From NCBI GenBank assembly GCA_009783295.1, contig WRHK01000012.1:1-64000 (forward strand): a DNA stretch of 64,000 nt. Reading direction: 5' to 3'. A program made the position numbers and the translations under genes. Numbering within the stretch: the first letter of the stretch is position 1; each line of letters opens with the position of its first letter. The DNA comes from Promicromonosporaceae bacterium (GTDB lineage: Bacteria > Actinomycetota > Actinomycetes > Actinomycetales > Cellulomonadaceae). The notes beneath the pieces are model-generated. The model did not search any database and was not told the DNA's origin. It was given only the letters and a program-made list of their open reading frames with translations. Of this stretch, positions 48,844-58,553 are shown piece by piece.

Positions 48844-49580
48844 CAGGACTCGGTGACCCGCACGAGGATCCGGCCGCACTCCTCGCACAGCACCACCTGG
48901 TCGGGGGCTGCGGCGCGGGCCGCGGCGAGGTCGCCCGGGTTGAGCTCGAGGCCGCAGCCCTCGCAGCGCCCGCCGCGCAGGGCGGCGGCACCCTGCCCGC
49001 CGAGGCGGGTGCGGAGCTGGTCGTAGACCTTGACCAGGCCGGCGTCGATGCCGCTCGCGGCCTCCGCACGCTCCGACGTCAACGCCCGGCCCTGCTGGTT
49101 GATCGTGTCGAACGCGGCGTCGCGCTCCCCCTCGGCCGCGGCCTTCGCGTCGACGAGCTGCTGATGGGCCGCCTCGACCTTCGCGAGCGCGTCCTGGTGC
49201 GCCTCGAGCCGCTCCATGACCTCGAGCTGGCCCTCCTCGAGCACGCCCTGACGGCGGCTCAGCGACGCGAGCTCGTCCGTGACGGCGAGCGCGTCCTTGG
49301 CGCCCAGCGCCCCCGAGTCGAGCCGCTGCTGGTTGCGCTCCGCGCGGGCGACCACCTGGGCGACGTCGCTCTCGGCCTTCCGCAGCTCGCGCTCCAGGTC
49401 GCTCACTGCGGTGCGCGAGTCCACGAGCGAGCCGTGCAGGTCGCCGATCTGCTTGTCGAGCTCGGCGATGCGTGCGTGCGACGCATGCGTCTTCTTCGAG
49501 TGCGCGAGCTGCTGGATGCGTGTGTCGAGCGCCTGGAGGTCCAGGAGACGGAGCTGGTCCTGCGGGGCGGCAGTGGTCAC
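48843..49580 (-). CDS. Coiled-coil protein with C-terminal C4 zinc ribbon
   Basis: 245 aa. A long helical coiled coil (about residues 10-180; LLDLQALDTRIQQLAHSKKTH, LERELRKAESDVAQVVARAERNQQRLDSGALG) precedes a zinc ribbon with CEGCGLEL ... CEECGRILV (two CxxC pairs). The family (formerly DUF164, Rv2229c-like) has no firm function but is fused in position to RNase H and Nif3 genes in most actinobacteria. The GTG start overlaps the Nif3 stop by 4 nt (GTGA), so all three genes are translationally coupled. Confidence 0.9.
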   Translation of the reverse strand: MTTAAPQDQLRLLDLQALDTRIQQLAHSKKTHASHARIAELDKQIGDLHGSLVDSRTAVSDLERELRKAESDVAQVVARAERNQQRLDSGALGAKDALAVTDELASLSRRQGVLEEGQLEVMERLEAHQDALAKVEAAHQQLVDAKAAAEGERDAAFDTINQQGRALTSERAEAASGIDAGLVKVYDQLRTRLGGQGAAALRGGRCEGCGLELNPGDLAAARAAAPDQVVLCEECGRILVRVTES

Positions 49581-50449
49581 TGCGGGTCCTTCCTGGCGTG
49601 GTTCACGGCGGTCCACGGGTCGGTGACGCGCGTGGAGACCTTGCAGGTCACCGTACCTTCCCCGCCGGGCCCGTCGAGCAGGGCGGCGACGCCGGCCGCG
49701 AGGTCCGTCGCCGCGTAGCGCAGCCACGGCCACTCCGACGCGAAGTGGGCGGTGTCCACGAGGTACGGCGTGCCGCCCTCGAACAGGGCCCGCTCCCGCA
49801 GCTCCGACGCCGGGTGGTGGCGCAGGTCGCTGGTCACGTACACGTCCGCGCGGGCGGCGCGCACGGCGTCGAACAGCGAGTCGCCCGAGCCCCCGACCAC
49901 GGCCACCGTGCTGACCTCTGCGTCCAGGTCGCCCGCCACCCGGACGCCCTGCGCAGTGGGCGGCAGGGCGTCGGCGACGCGCTGCGCGAACGCGCCCAGC
50001 GTCGTCGGCTCGGGCAGCCGGCCCACGCGGCCGATGCCGGTCTCCGCGCCGTCGGCCCGCGCCACGAGCGGCACGCGGTCCACGAGGCCGACGGCGTCCG
50101 CGAGCGCGTCCGCGACCCCGCGCGGGGCGGCGTCGGCGTTGGTGTGCGCGTTGTACAGCGCGATCCCCGACGTGAGCAGGCGGTGCACCACCGACCCCTT
50201 GAAGGTGGTCGCGGCCACCGAGTGCACGCCCTTGAGGAACAGCGGGTGGTGGGTCACCACCAGGTCGGCGCCCCACGCGATCGCCTCGTCGACGACGTCG
50301 GCCACCGGGTCCACGGCGAGCAGCACCTTGGCGACCGGCGCGGCCGGGTCGCCCGCGATGAGCCCCACGGAGTCCCAGCCCTCCGCCGTGTCCGGCGGGT
50401 ACAGGCCGTCGAGGACGGCGACGACGTCGGCGAGCGTGGCGCGGGTCAT
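49577..50449 (-). CDS. Nif3-like dinuclear metal-centre protein
   Basis: 290 aa. Metal-binding motifs are present: GLIAGDPAAPVAKVLLAVDP near the N terminus, VTHHPLFLKGVHSVAA (His pair) and AHTNADAAPRGVADALA; the C-terminal YLVDTAHFASEWPWL supplies the last His/Glu. Nif3/YbgI proteins form ring-shaped hexamers with two metals per subunit; they are often annotated as GTP cyclohydrolase I type 2, which is not proven. The ATG is supported by TACTGT 6 nt upstream. The downstream zinc-ribbon and RNase H genes are co-transcribed. Confidence 0.92.
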   Translation of the reverse strand: MTRATLADVVAVLDGLYPPDTAEGWDSVGLIAGDPAAPVAKVLLAVDPVADVVDEAIAWGADLVVTHHPLFLKGVHSVAATTFKGSVVHRLLTSGIALYNAHTNADAAPRGVADALADAVGLVDRVPLVARADGAETGIGRVGRLPEPTTLGAFAQRVADALPPTAQGVRVAGDLDAEVSTVAVVGGSGDSLFDAVRAARADVYVTSDLRHHPASELRERALFEGGTPYLVDTAHFASEWPWLRYAATDLAAGVAALLDGPGGEGTVTCKVSTRVTDPWTAVNHARKDPQ

Positions 50450-50455
50450 GTGCTG

Positions 50456-50461
50456 ACAGTA
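50456..50461 (-). promoter_or_regulatory. -10 element TACTGT for the Nif3 gene
   Basis: Minus-strand TACTGT ends 6 nt before the ATG, in the 13-nt gap after the polymerase gene. The Nif3-RNase H unit may therefore have its own leaderless promoter. Confidence 0.45.
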
Positions 50462-50462
50462 G

Positions 50463-52091
50463 CTACTTGGCGTCGGCGTACGACTCGACCGTCGCGACCG
50501 TCAGCGGGAACTCGACCGGGATGTCGCCGAACAGCAGCCGCCCCGCCTCGGCGGCCGCGTCCCGCAGCTCTCGTGCGACGTCGCCTGCCAGCGCCGCCGG
50601 GGTATGCACCACCACCTCGTCGTGGAGGAAGAACGCCAGGTGCGGCCGCGCCTCGAGCGGGCCCTCGCCCAGCTCCCACAGCCGGCGCCGCGCCGACGCC
50701 AGCCACGCCAGCGCCCACTCCGCGGCCGTGCCCTGCACCACGAAGTTGCGCGTGAACCGGCCGAAGGAGCGCGTGTACGACCGGGCGCGGGCGCCGTCGT
50801 CGGCGTCGTACGCGCCCGCCTGCACGCGGTCCCAGTCCGAGCCCGGGAGTGGGGACCCGCGGCCCAGCCACGTGGAGACCACCTCGCCGCGCTCGCCCGC
50901 GCGGGCGGCTTCCTCCACCAGGGCGATCGCGCGCGGGAACGTCCGGGCCAGACGTGGCATGACCTGCGCGCTCGCGCCCGTGGTGCCGCCATACATCGCG
51001 CCGAGCATGCCCACCTTCGCGAGGTCGCGCGTGGCCACGGCGCCGGACGCCACGATCCCGGCGTACATGTCGCCGCCGCGGCCGGCGGCCGCCATCGCCT
51101 CGTCGCCGCTCATCGCGGCCAGCACGCGCGGCTCGAGCTGCGCGACGTCGGCGACGACGAACGTCCACCCCGGGTCGGCGACGACGGCTCGCCGCACGTC
51201 CTTGGGCAGCTGCAGCGCACCCCCGCCCACGCTCGACCACCGCCCCGTCACGACGCCGCCCACCACGTACTCCGCGCGGAACCGGCCGTCGCGCACCCAG
51301 GTGTCCAGCCAGTTCCAGCCGTTCGCGGTGAGCAGCCGGCTCAGCTTCTTGTACTCGAGCAGCGGCGCCACCACGGGGTGGTCGACCTCCAGCAGCTCCC
51401 ACTTGCTCAGGCTCTTGACCCCCACGCCCGCGTACTGGAGCGCCTTGAGCAGCGCCGGGTGCGAGTCGGGGTTGAGGGTGGGCGGCGCGTCGACCAGCTC
51501 GCGGATCCGCGCTGCGAGCGCCTCCAGCCTCGCGGGGCGCTGCCCCAGCGGCGGGCGCGGGCCCAGGCGCTCGGTGAGGATCGCGTCGTGCACGTCGGCG
51601 CGCCAGGGCAGGCCGGTGTGGTGCAGCTCCGCCGCGACGAGCGCACCGGCCGACTCCGCCGCGAGCAGGAAGCGCAGACGCCCGGGGTCGGCGCTCGCGG
51701 CGACCGCCTCCTCCTGTGCGGTGGCCTCGGCGACGACGTCGAGGTCCGGGGCGGGGGCGGCGACCTCGCCCAGGTCGAACAGCCCGTCCGGCCGCGTGCC
51801 GATGCCGGGCACGAGCGGCGGCGGCCCGGCGGGTGTCGGCTCGAGCGCGTCCCACGGCCCGGGTGGGGCGGACGCGAACGGCGTGCGCGCGGTGAGCGGC
51901 GAGCGCCGAAGGATGGCGTGCGCGAGCCGCAGGTCGTGGGCCCGCTCGACGCGGACGCCCTCGTTCAGCAACCGCGGGTACCAGCGGTTGGTGTCGTCCC
52001 ACGTCCAGCGAGGCGCCGGGGCGTCGCGCTCGCCGTCGCGCACGACGGCCAGCACCTCCGGGCGCATGCTCTCGGTGAGGACTCGGTTCAC
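50463..52091 (-). CDS. Family A DNA polymerase with degenerate 3'-5' exonuclease domain
   Basis: 542 aa. The polymerase part (from about residue 210) shows the palm and finger motifs: motif A VVADVAQLEPRVLAAMSGD, motif B-like RDLAKVGMLGAMYGGTTG, and motif C HDEVVVHTP. An exonuclease-like region precedes it but is divergent, with a proline-rich insertion. Such short family A polymerases ('bifunctional exonuclease/polymerase') are frequent in actinobacteria and their role is poorly known; repair synthesis is plausible. GTG 52091 with AAGGATG upstream is preferred over the 615-aa track start. Direction matches Nif3 and RNase H downstream. Confidence 0.9.
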   Translation of the reverse strand: MNRVLTESMRPEVLAVVRDGERDAPAPRWTWDDTNRWYPRLLNEGVRVERAHDLRLAHAILRRSPLTARTPFASAPPGPWDALEPTPAGPPPLVPGIGTRPDGLFDLGEVAAPAPDLDVVAEATAQEEAVAASADPGRLRFLLAAESAGALVAAELHHTGLPWRADVHDAILTERLGPRPPLGQRPARLEALAARIRELVDAPPTLNPDSHPALLKALQYAGVGVKSLSKWELLEVDHPVVAPLLEYKKLSRLLTANGWNWLDTWVRDGRFRAEYVVGGVVTGRWSSVGGGALQLPKDVRRAVVADPGWTFVVADVAQLEPRVLAAMSGDEAMAAAGRGGDMYAGIVASGAVATRDLAKVGMLGAMYGGTTGASAQVMPRLARTFPRAIALVEEAARAGERGEVVSTWLGRGSPLPGSDWDRVQAGAYDADDGARARSYTRSFGRFTRNFVVQGTAAEWALAWLASARRRLWELGEGPLEARPHLAFFLHDEVVVHTPAALAGDVARELRDAAAEAGRLLFGDIPVEFPLTVATVESYADAK

Positions 52092-52211
52092 GGGTTCATC
52101 CTTGCCGAGGCCACCGACAGCGACACGGGCGGTATAGGTTCGCCTCCCGGGTCCGATTCGGGCAGCCTGGACGACAGGCCGACAGGGCCTCATCAGGGAG
52201 GAAGTGACCGC

Positions 52212-52400
52212 GTGACGTCCGACGACAAGAGCTCCACCGCCGCGAGCGAGGAGGCCAAGGCGCGGTTCCGTGCAGCGCTCGAGAAGAAGGGCGCCGCACA
52301 GCACCGTCACAACGACGGCCAGCGCAACAGCGGCTCGGTCAAGGGGTCGGAGACCTCGGGTCCCGCCCAGAAGATGTTCCGCCGCAAGAGCGGCGGCTGA
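52212..52400 (+). CDS. DUF5302 family small protein
   Basis: 62 aa, basic and Ser-rich: SEEAKARFRAALEKKGAAQHRHNDGQRN and SGPAQKMFRRKSGG. This is the DUF5302 family of small actinobacterial proteins, whose role is unknown. In the track it is hidden as the tail of a false 598-aa ORF. The GTG start is supported by GGGAGGAAGTGACC. A TATAGGT sequence about 75 nt upstream may be its -10. Confidence 0.87.
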   Translation: MTSDDKSSTAASEEAKARFRAALEKKGAAQHRHNDGQRNSGSVKGSETSGPAQKMFRRKSGG

Positions 52401-52402
52401 CG

Positions 52403-52486
52403 GAGGTCTCGACAGGCTCGGCCACCGGGGTCGGCTCGGCCAGCGATGGTCGGATCGACCGACGATGGCCGGGCCTGTCGGGTCTC
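52403..52486. repeat. Imperfect inverted repeat with GGTCTCGACAGGCTCGGCCACCGG motif
   Basis: GAGGTCTCGACAGGCTCGGCCA on one side is matched by TGGCCGGGCCTGTCGGGTCTC on the other, with few mismatches. GGTCTCGACAGGCTCG-type words recur in many actinobacterial intergenic regions. It lies between the convergent DUF5302 and NAD(P)-binding genes and probably acts as a bidirectional terminator. Confidence 0.6.
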
Positions 52487-53183
52487 ACGGCCCGGTGGCC
52501 GCCACAGCGGTGGCCACGGGCACCTGGCCGGTGGTGAGCTCGAGCGTGCGGCGCACCGCCGCCCCGGACACCACCAGCTCGGCGAGCACCATCGCGACGT
52601 CCTCGCGCGGCACGCTGCCGCGCGGCACGTGCCGGCCCGCGAGCGTGACCCGTCCCGTGCCCGGCCCGGCGGTCAGCGCGCCGGCCCGCAAGATCGTCCA
52701 GTCGAGGCCCGTCGCCTTGAGCGCGTCCTCCGCCTGCGTCTTCGCGTCGATGTAGGCCACCCAGACGGGGGTGGACCCCTTCGCCGCCGGGGCACCGGCG
52801 CGGCTCGTGGAGATCTGCACGAACCGCTGCACGCCGGCCTTCTCGGCGGCGGCGGCGAGCAGGTTCGAGGCGTCGCGGTCCACGGTGTACTTGCGCTCCG
52901 CGGTGGAGCCCGGGCCGGCGCCCGCCGCGAACACGACGGCGTCCGCACCCTCCAGCACGGTGGCGACGGACGCGACGTCCGAGTGCTCCAGGTCCAGCAC
53001 GACGGCCGTGCCGCCCATGGCCTCGACGTCGGCGACGTGGTCCGCGTTGCGGACGATGCCGACCACGGCGTGGCCGCGGTTGGTGAGGGTCCGCGTGAGC
53101 AGCAGCGCGATCTTGCCGTGGCCGCCGGCGACGACGACCCGCAGCTTCTGCCTGGCACTGGTGGGCACGGCCGACCTCCTCAT
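52485..53183 (-). CDS. NAD(P)-binding atypical SDR (YwnB/YhfK-like)
   Basis: 232 aa. The N-terminal nucleotide-binding loop is VVVAGGHGKIALLLTRTLTNRGH (GxxGxxG variant). Further features: ADAVVFAAGAGPGS, YTVDRDASNLLAAAAEKAGVQRFVQISTSRAG, and LDWTILRAGALTAGPGTGRV. These match atypical short-chain dehydrogenases of the NmrA/YwnB group, which often lack catalytic Tyr and can act as redox sensors or sugar epimerase-like proteins. The start at ATG 53183 is chosen from the fold; the ribosome site is weak. Its stop lies inside the repeat shared with DUF5302. Confidence 0.83.
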   Translation of the reverse strand: MRRSAVPTSARQKLRVVVAGGHGKIALLLTRTLTNRGHAVVGIVRNADHVADVEAMGGTAVVLDLEHSDVASVATVLEGADAVVFAAGAGPGSTAERKYTVDRDASNLLAAAAEKAGVQRFVQISTSRAGAPAAKGSTPVWVAYIDAKTQAEDALKATGLDWTILRAGALTAGPGTGRVTLAGRHVPRGSVPREDVAMVLAELVVSGAAVRRTLELTTGQVPVATAVAATGP

Positions 53184-53312
53184 GGCTCGCTCGGTCGGGT
53201 TGCCCGAGTCGTCGTCCAGTCTTTCAGCGTGACGCGGCCGTGGCACGCGGTCCCGCAGCACGCGCCGACGGCTGGCGCACCGGGGCGTCGGCGGTGGCGC
53301 GGGGCGACCGGG

Positions 53313-53984
53313 TCAGGCGTCCGACCCGGCAGCGACCGACCGCACCAGCGCGACCGCCTCGCCCAGCGCGGCGCGCTCGTCGTCCCCGGTGTTGCGGCCG
53401 CTCCGGCGGTACTCGGCAGCGGCGTCCAGGTGGGCGGTGAAGGGCTCGGCGGTAGCCGCGAACGTGGTGAGCATGCGCCGGACCGCCGCGCCGATCGCGC
53501 GCCCGTCGACGCCGACGTCGGCGAAGGCGTCCGGCGCGACCAGGGCCATCGCGAGGATCATCGCCGTGATGGCCGCGTCGAGGCCGGGCTCGCCGGGCCG
53601 CGCGTTCGTCCAGTCGAGCAGCACCGGGCCCGAGGCGGTCCAGAGCACGTTGAGCGGGTGCAGGTCGAGGTGCACCAGCGCGCCCCCGTCCCAGGGCACG
53701 GCGTGCAGGCGGCGGTGCAGGTCGGCGAGCGTCACGCCGGCGTCGTCGGGGGTGACGGCGCCCATGAACATGGCCGTCATGAGGTCCGGGCCCGCGACGC
53801 GTTCCAGGACGAGGTCCGGCCCGTCGCCGCCGAGCACGCCGGGCGTCGGGAAGCCCGCGGCCGTGAGGTGGCCGATCACCCCGGCCTCCCGCTGGGCGGA
53901 GCGGCCGTCGCGGTAGCGGCGCAGCACGCGGTGGTCGTCGAGGGCGAAGACGTCGGCGTCGCGACCGGCGGCGAGAAGCTCCAC
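53313..53984 (-). CDS. Aminoglycoside-phosphotransferase-like (APH) kinase
   Basis: 223 aa of the APH/choline-kinase fold. The catalytic loop is ALVHLDLHPLNVLW (H-x-D-x-x-x-x-N) and the metal-binding Asp follows in VLLDWTNARPGEPGLDAA. The N-terminal lobe is short (LLAAGRDADVFALDDHRVLRRY), with a reduced glycine loop but conserved Arg/Lys candidates. The substrate is unknown; resistance should not be assumed. GTG 53984 is chosen because TAACGT ends 7 nt before it; the 239-aa track form would start inside recQ. Its promoter overlaps the recQ stop. Confidence 0.82.
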   Translation of the reverse strand: MELLAAGRDADVFALDDHRVLRRYRDGRSAQREAGVIGHLTAAGFPTPGVLGGDGPDLVLERVAGPDLMTAMFMGAVTPDDAGVTLADLHRRLHAVPWDGGALVHLDLHPLNVLWTASGPVLLDWTNARPGEPGLDAAITAMILAMALVAPDAFADVGVDGRAIGAAVRRMLTTFAATAEPFTAHLDAAAEYRRSGRNTGDDERAALGEAVALVRSVAAGSDA

Positions 53985-53994
53985 GGCGCAGACG

Positions 53995-55821
<1,827 letters not shown>

Positions 55822-55828
55822 GCCGGGG

Positions 55829-55834
55829 AGCCTA
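55829..55834 (-). promoter_or_regulatory. -10 element TAGGCT for recQ
   Basis: Minus-strand TAGGCT ends 7 nt before the GTG start, with no ribosome site. Confidence 0.45.
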
Positions 55835-55893
55835 CCCAGGGGGTCCGACGACGGTCAGCCGTCGTCCCCAGGACGCCCACCCCGGCGGCCGCG

Positions 55894-56730
55894 TCACTTC
55901 GTCGCCGCCACGACCGCCTTCGGGAGCGCCTCCGGCTCGGTCCACGATCCGGCCCAGCGGGTTCCGTCGATGGTGATCGTCGGGGTGCCCTGGAACGCGG
56001 GGTCGGCCGTGACCGCGGCGGTCGCCGAGTAGACCCACTGCCCGAAGGTCCGCCGCGCCTCCCCCGACCCGATGCCGGAGGCGACGTCGCCCGGGACACC
56101 GGCCTGGCGGGCCAGCGCCGCGAGCTGCGCGTTCGTGAGGCCCGACGTCTGCTCCTTGGGCTGGTGGGCGTACAGCGCCTCGTGGAAGTCGAGCCAGTGC
56201 TTCGGGTCGCGGTCGGCCACCCACGCCGAGGCCGACGCGGCGCGCGTCGAGTAGGCGGTGCCCTGCGAGCTCCGGTCGAGAAGCGCGATCGGGTGCACGA
56301 CGAGGTCCGCCTTCCCGCCTGCCAGGAGCGCCTCGAGGCCGTCCTTGTTCACGGTCTCGAACTGGCCGCAGTACGGGCACATGTAGTCGACGTAGACGGC
56401 GACCACGGGCACGCCACCCGTCGCCTTCCCTCCGGCCGCGCGGTCCACGCCGACCGGGATGCCGCCGTCGGCCTGCGCCGTGGACGGCACGCTCTGGACC
56501 TGGGCGAGGGGGATGTTCGCGACGGGGCTCGCGGCGGCGTCCTGGTGCTGCCGCAGGACCAGGAACCCCACGACGGCCACCAGCGCCAGGACGACCAGGC
56601 CCAGCACGCTCGCGGTGACGACCCGCGCGCGCCGGTCGGCTGCCTCCTGCCGCGCGCGGAGCGCCAGGGCCTCGGCGCGGGCCGCCTCGCGGCGCTGCGT
56701 CTTGCTGGGGTGGGGACCGTTCGTCGCCAT
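55894..56730 (-). CDS. Membrane-anchored DsbA-like thioredoxin-fold oxidoreductase
   Basis: 278 aa. A basic N terminus and one membrane segment (VVTASVLGLVVLALVAVVGFLVL) anchor the protein, with the thioredoxin-fold domain outside. The active site CPYC lies in VYVDYMCPYCGQFE around residue 117, and the cis-Pro loop is GTPTITIDGTRW. This matches the DsbA/thioredoxin_4 group of actinobacteria, which forms disulfides in exported proteins. The membrane metzincin and tannase in this window are Cys-containing exported candidates, but no direct link is shown. Normal length. Confidence 0.9.
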   Translation of the reverse strand: MATNGPHPSKTQRREAARAEALALRARQEAADRRARVVTASVLGLVVLALVAVVGFLVLRQHQDAAASPVANIPLAQVQSVPSTAQADGGIPVGVDRAAGGKATGGVPVVAVYVDYMCPYCGQFETVNKDGLEALLAGGKADLVVHPIALLDRSSQGTAYSTRAASASAWVADRDPKHWLDFHEALYAHQPKEQTSGLTNAQLAALARQAGVPGDVASGIGSGEARRTFGQWVYSATAAVTADPAFQGTPTITIDGTRWAGSWTEPEALPKAVVAATK

Positions 56731-56824
56731 CGTCGTCCTCGGGGAGAGCTCGTCGCCGCGGGAGGGCGGGCGGACGCAGGCTACCGGCGCCAGGATCGTC
56801 CTGACCAGGCGACTCGCTCCGCCG

Positions 56825-57469
56825 CTACCGCGCCGACGCGACGGCGGCCCGCGCCTCCGCGAGCGCCGAGCGGGCGCCGCGGCTCGGGTTGCGCACCACG
56901 AGCGCCTCGAGGGCGGCGAGCAGGGCCCGGCCGGCGTCGGCGTCGTCGTCGGCGACCGCCTTCTGGACGTCGGCGGCCAGGGCGCGGGCCCGCTCGACGG
57001 GGGGCCTCGTGTCCTGCGGCTCGGGCTCCGGGGCGGCCGCCTCGTCCTCGACGGGCACGGGGGTGCGCATGACGCGCACCCAGTTGCCGGCCGGGTCGAT
57101 CACGCTGAACCCGCTGAGGCCGCCGTCGCCGGCACGCTCGCGCGGCCGCGTGATGCGCGGGAACCCGGCCACGGGCACCCTCCCGTAGAGCGCGCGCAGG
57201 CCGGCGGAGAACAGCTCGAACAGCGGCCGGGTGTCGGGCACGACGACGGCGCACGTCGAGTGCGACTGCGCGGGCTCCCACCCGTCGACGCGGTAGTACT
57301 GCAGCTCGATCCCGCCCAGCGTGACGGCCCCCGACGGCTGACGGCGCAGCTGGTGGTCGGTGCGCCGCAGGCCGAGCGCCGCCCAGAACTCGACCATCGC
57401 CTCGACGTCGGCACAGGGCAGCATCGGGACCATCACTGCCTGTGCGGCGACGTCGGAGGGGGAGCTCAC
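56825..57469 (-). CDS. VOC-superfamily protein with C-terminal helical extension
   Basis: 214 aa. The first 140 residues form a glyoxalase/bleomycin-resistance-like VOC domain (VMVPMLPCADVEAMVEFWAALGL ... GFSVIDPAGNWVRVMR). A Pro/Glu-rich linker is followed by about 65 residues of helix (ERARALAADVQKAVADDDADAGRALLAALEALV). The helical part is not part of the usual fold and may aid oligomerisation. The GTG start at 57469 is supported by TACGCT 6 nt upstream, inside the end of the methyltransferase gene. Substrate unknown. Confidence 0.82.
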   Translation of the reverse strand: MSSPSDVAAQAVMVPMLPCADVEAMVEFWAALGLRRTDHQLRRQPSGAVTLGGIELQYYRVDGWEPAQSHSTCAVVVPDTRPLFELFSAGLRALYGRVPVAGFPRITRPRERAGDGGLSGFSVIDPAGNWVRVMRTPVPVEDEAAAPEPEPQDTRPPVERARALAADVQKAVADDDADAGRALLAALEALVVRNPSRGARSALAEARAAVASAR

Positions 57470-57473
57470 GCCG

Positions 57474-58172
57474 TCAGCGTAGGTCGGGGTGCTGAACCTC
57501 GCCTGGCGCTGTGCGGGGTCGGCGGCGCAGCACGAGCGCTCGGTCGGCGCCGACCTGGAACGTGTACGGGACGCGGCGGATCTCGACGCCGTGACCCTGC
57601 CCGCGGAGCTCGTCCAGGAGCACCGGCAGGAACTCGACGGGGGCGCCCGCGCCCTGGTGGACCAGCGGGAACACGCGCACCTCCCGCGCCACGCGCAGCA
57701 GCTCGGCGAGCGCCGCGCGGTGGAACGCGGCGTCGAAGAGGTGGGCCCAGGTGAAGAGCAGGTGGGAGCAGACGGCGAGGTCGAACGCGTCGTCGTCGAA
57801 CGGGAGCGCGGGCAGGGAGCCGGCGACGTACCGCTCAGGGCACGCGTCGAGGTCGGCGAGGAACGCGCGGCGGGCCTCGTCGCGCAGCGCCTGCCGGCGC
57901 TCGGGCGTGCCGTACCAGGCCCAGGTGAAGCGCTGGTCGTGCGCGGCGACGATCGCGGCGCCGTCGGCCTCCGAGCGGGCGGCGGCGGCGCGCAGCGCGT
58001 CGAGGTCGTCGTAGGCAGGGTCGACGGCGGTGACGTCCCCGCCCGCCGCGTTGACGGCGGCCGCGAACCCGGACGCGCCCGCGGAGCAGTCGAGGACGCG
58101 CCCGGCGAGGTCGTCGTCGGTGAGGTCCAGGAAGGCCCGGTACTCGTCGACGTGCCGCGAGGTCACCAGCAT
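57474..58172 (-). CDS. SAM-dependent methyltransferase
   Basis: 232 aa of the class I methyltransferase fold. The SAM-binding region is RVLDCSAGASGFAAAVNAAGGDVTAVDPAYD, and FDLAVCSHLLFTWAHLFDAAFHRAALAELLRVA is the usual acidic and helix segment. A short N-terminal helix (TSRHVDEYRAFLDLTDDDLAG) precedes the fold. The ATG is supported by TAGCCT 6 nt upstream. The substrate is unknown; no neighbouring pathway. The VOC gene follows 4 nt downstream. Confidence 0.87.
   Translation of the reverse strand: MLVTSRHVDEYRAFLDLTDDDLAGRVLDCSAGASGFAAAVNAAGGDVTAVDPAYDDLDALRAAAARSEADGAAIVAAHDQRFTWAWYGTPERRQALRDEARRAFLADLDACPERYVAGSLPALPFDDDAFDLAVCSHLLFTWAHLFDAAFHRAALAELLRVAREVRVFPLVHQGAGAPVEFLPVLLDELRGQGHGVEIRRVPYTFQVGADRALVLRRRPRTAPGEVQHPDLR
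57476..57481 (-). promoter_or_regulatory. -10 element TACGCT for the VOC gene at 57469
   Basis: Minus-strand TACGCT ends 6 nt before the GTG start. It lies in the last codons of the methyltransferase gene. Confidence 0.4.
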
Positions 58173-58178
58173 CCGGCC

Positions 58179-58184
58179 AGGCTA
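58179..58184 (-). promoter_or_regulatory. -10 element TAGCCT for the methyltransferase gene
   Basis: Minus-strand TAGCCT ends 6 nt before the ATG, with no ribosome site. Confidence 0.45.
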
Positions 58185-58263
58185 GGCGGGCGGCGAGGCC
58201 GGGACCAGGGAGATTGACCGAGGCGCGTGACCGGCCCACCAGCCTCCCGCTACGTTGCCTGCC

Positions 58264-58553
58264 GTGGGGACGGACATCGCGGACGACGGCGGACCGGGCC
58301 TGCTCCTCGCGCACGACTACTTCCGCGCGGTGGTGGGTCCGCTGCTCGGCCGGTGGTGCCCAGACGTCCCGTTCGCCGCGGCCAGGGTGGGCGCGGGGTC
58401 GGACGTGCTCGGGCTCTCGACACCGTGCGCGACCCCGCGGTGCGGGCGCTACCGCTCGGCGTCGGGGGCATCGACCAGCGCACCGACAACGTCGACGTGC
58501 TCACGCACGCCGCTCGCCGCCGTGCGGCGGTCGGGTGCACCACGCAGTGCTGA
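58264..58553 (+). pseudogene. DUF4037-like remnant with frameshift
   Basis: GTG 58264, with TACGTT 7 nt upstream, opens a frame reading GLLLAHDYFRAVVGPLLGRWCPDVPFAAARVGAGSDVLGLST, which resembles the N terminus of DUF4037 proteins (F-Y-x-x-V-V-x-PLL ... AA-x-x-G-x-GS-x-VLG). Near 58415 that frame loses its protein character, while frame 3 continues with TVRDPAVRALPLGVGGIDQRTDNVDVLTHAARRR to a stop at 58553. DUF4037 proteins are several hundred residues long, so this is a truncated and shifted remnant. Its end overlaps the EamA gene. A sequencing error could explain the shift, but not the short length. Confidence 0.5.

Noticed and set aside
53184-53312. Gap between the NAD(P)-binding and APH-like genes
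   Set aside because: No start/stop pair with protein character, hairpin or promoter-like sequence could be supported there.
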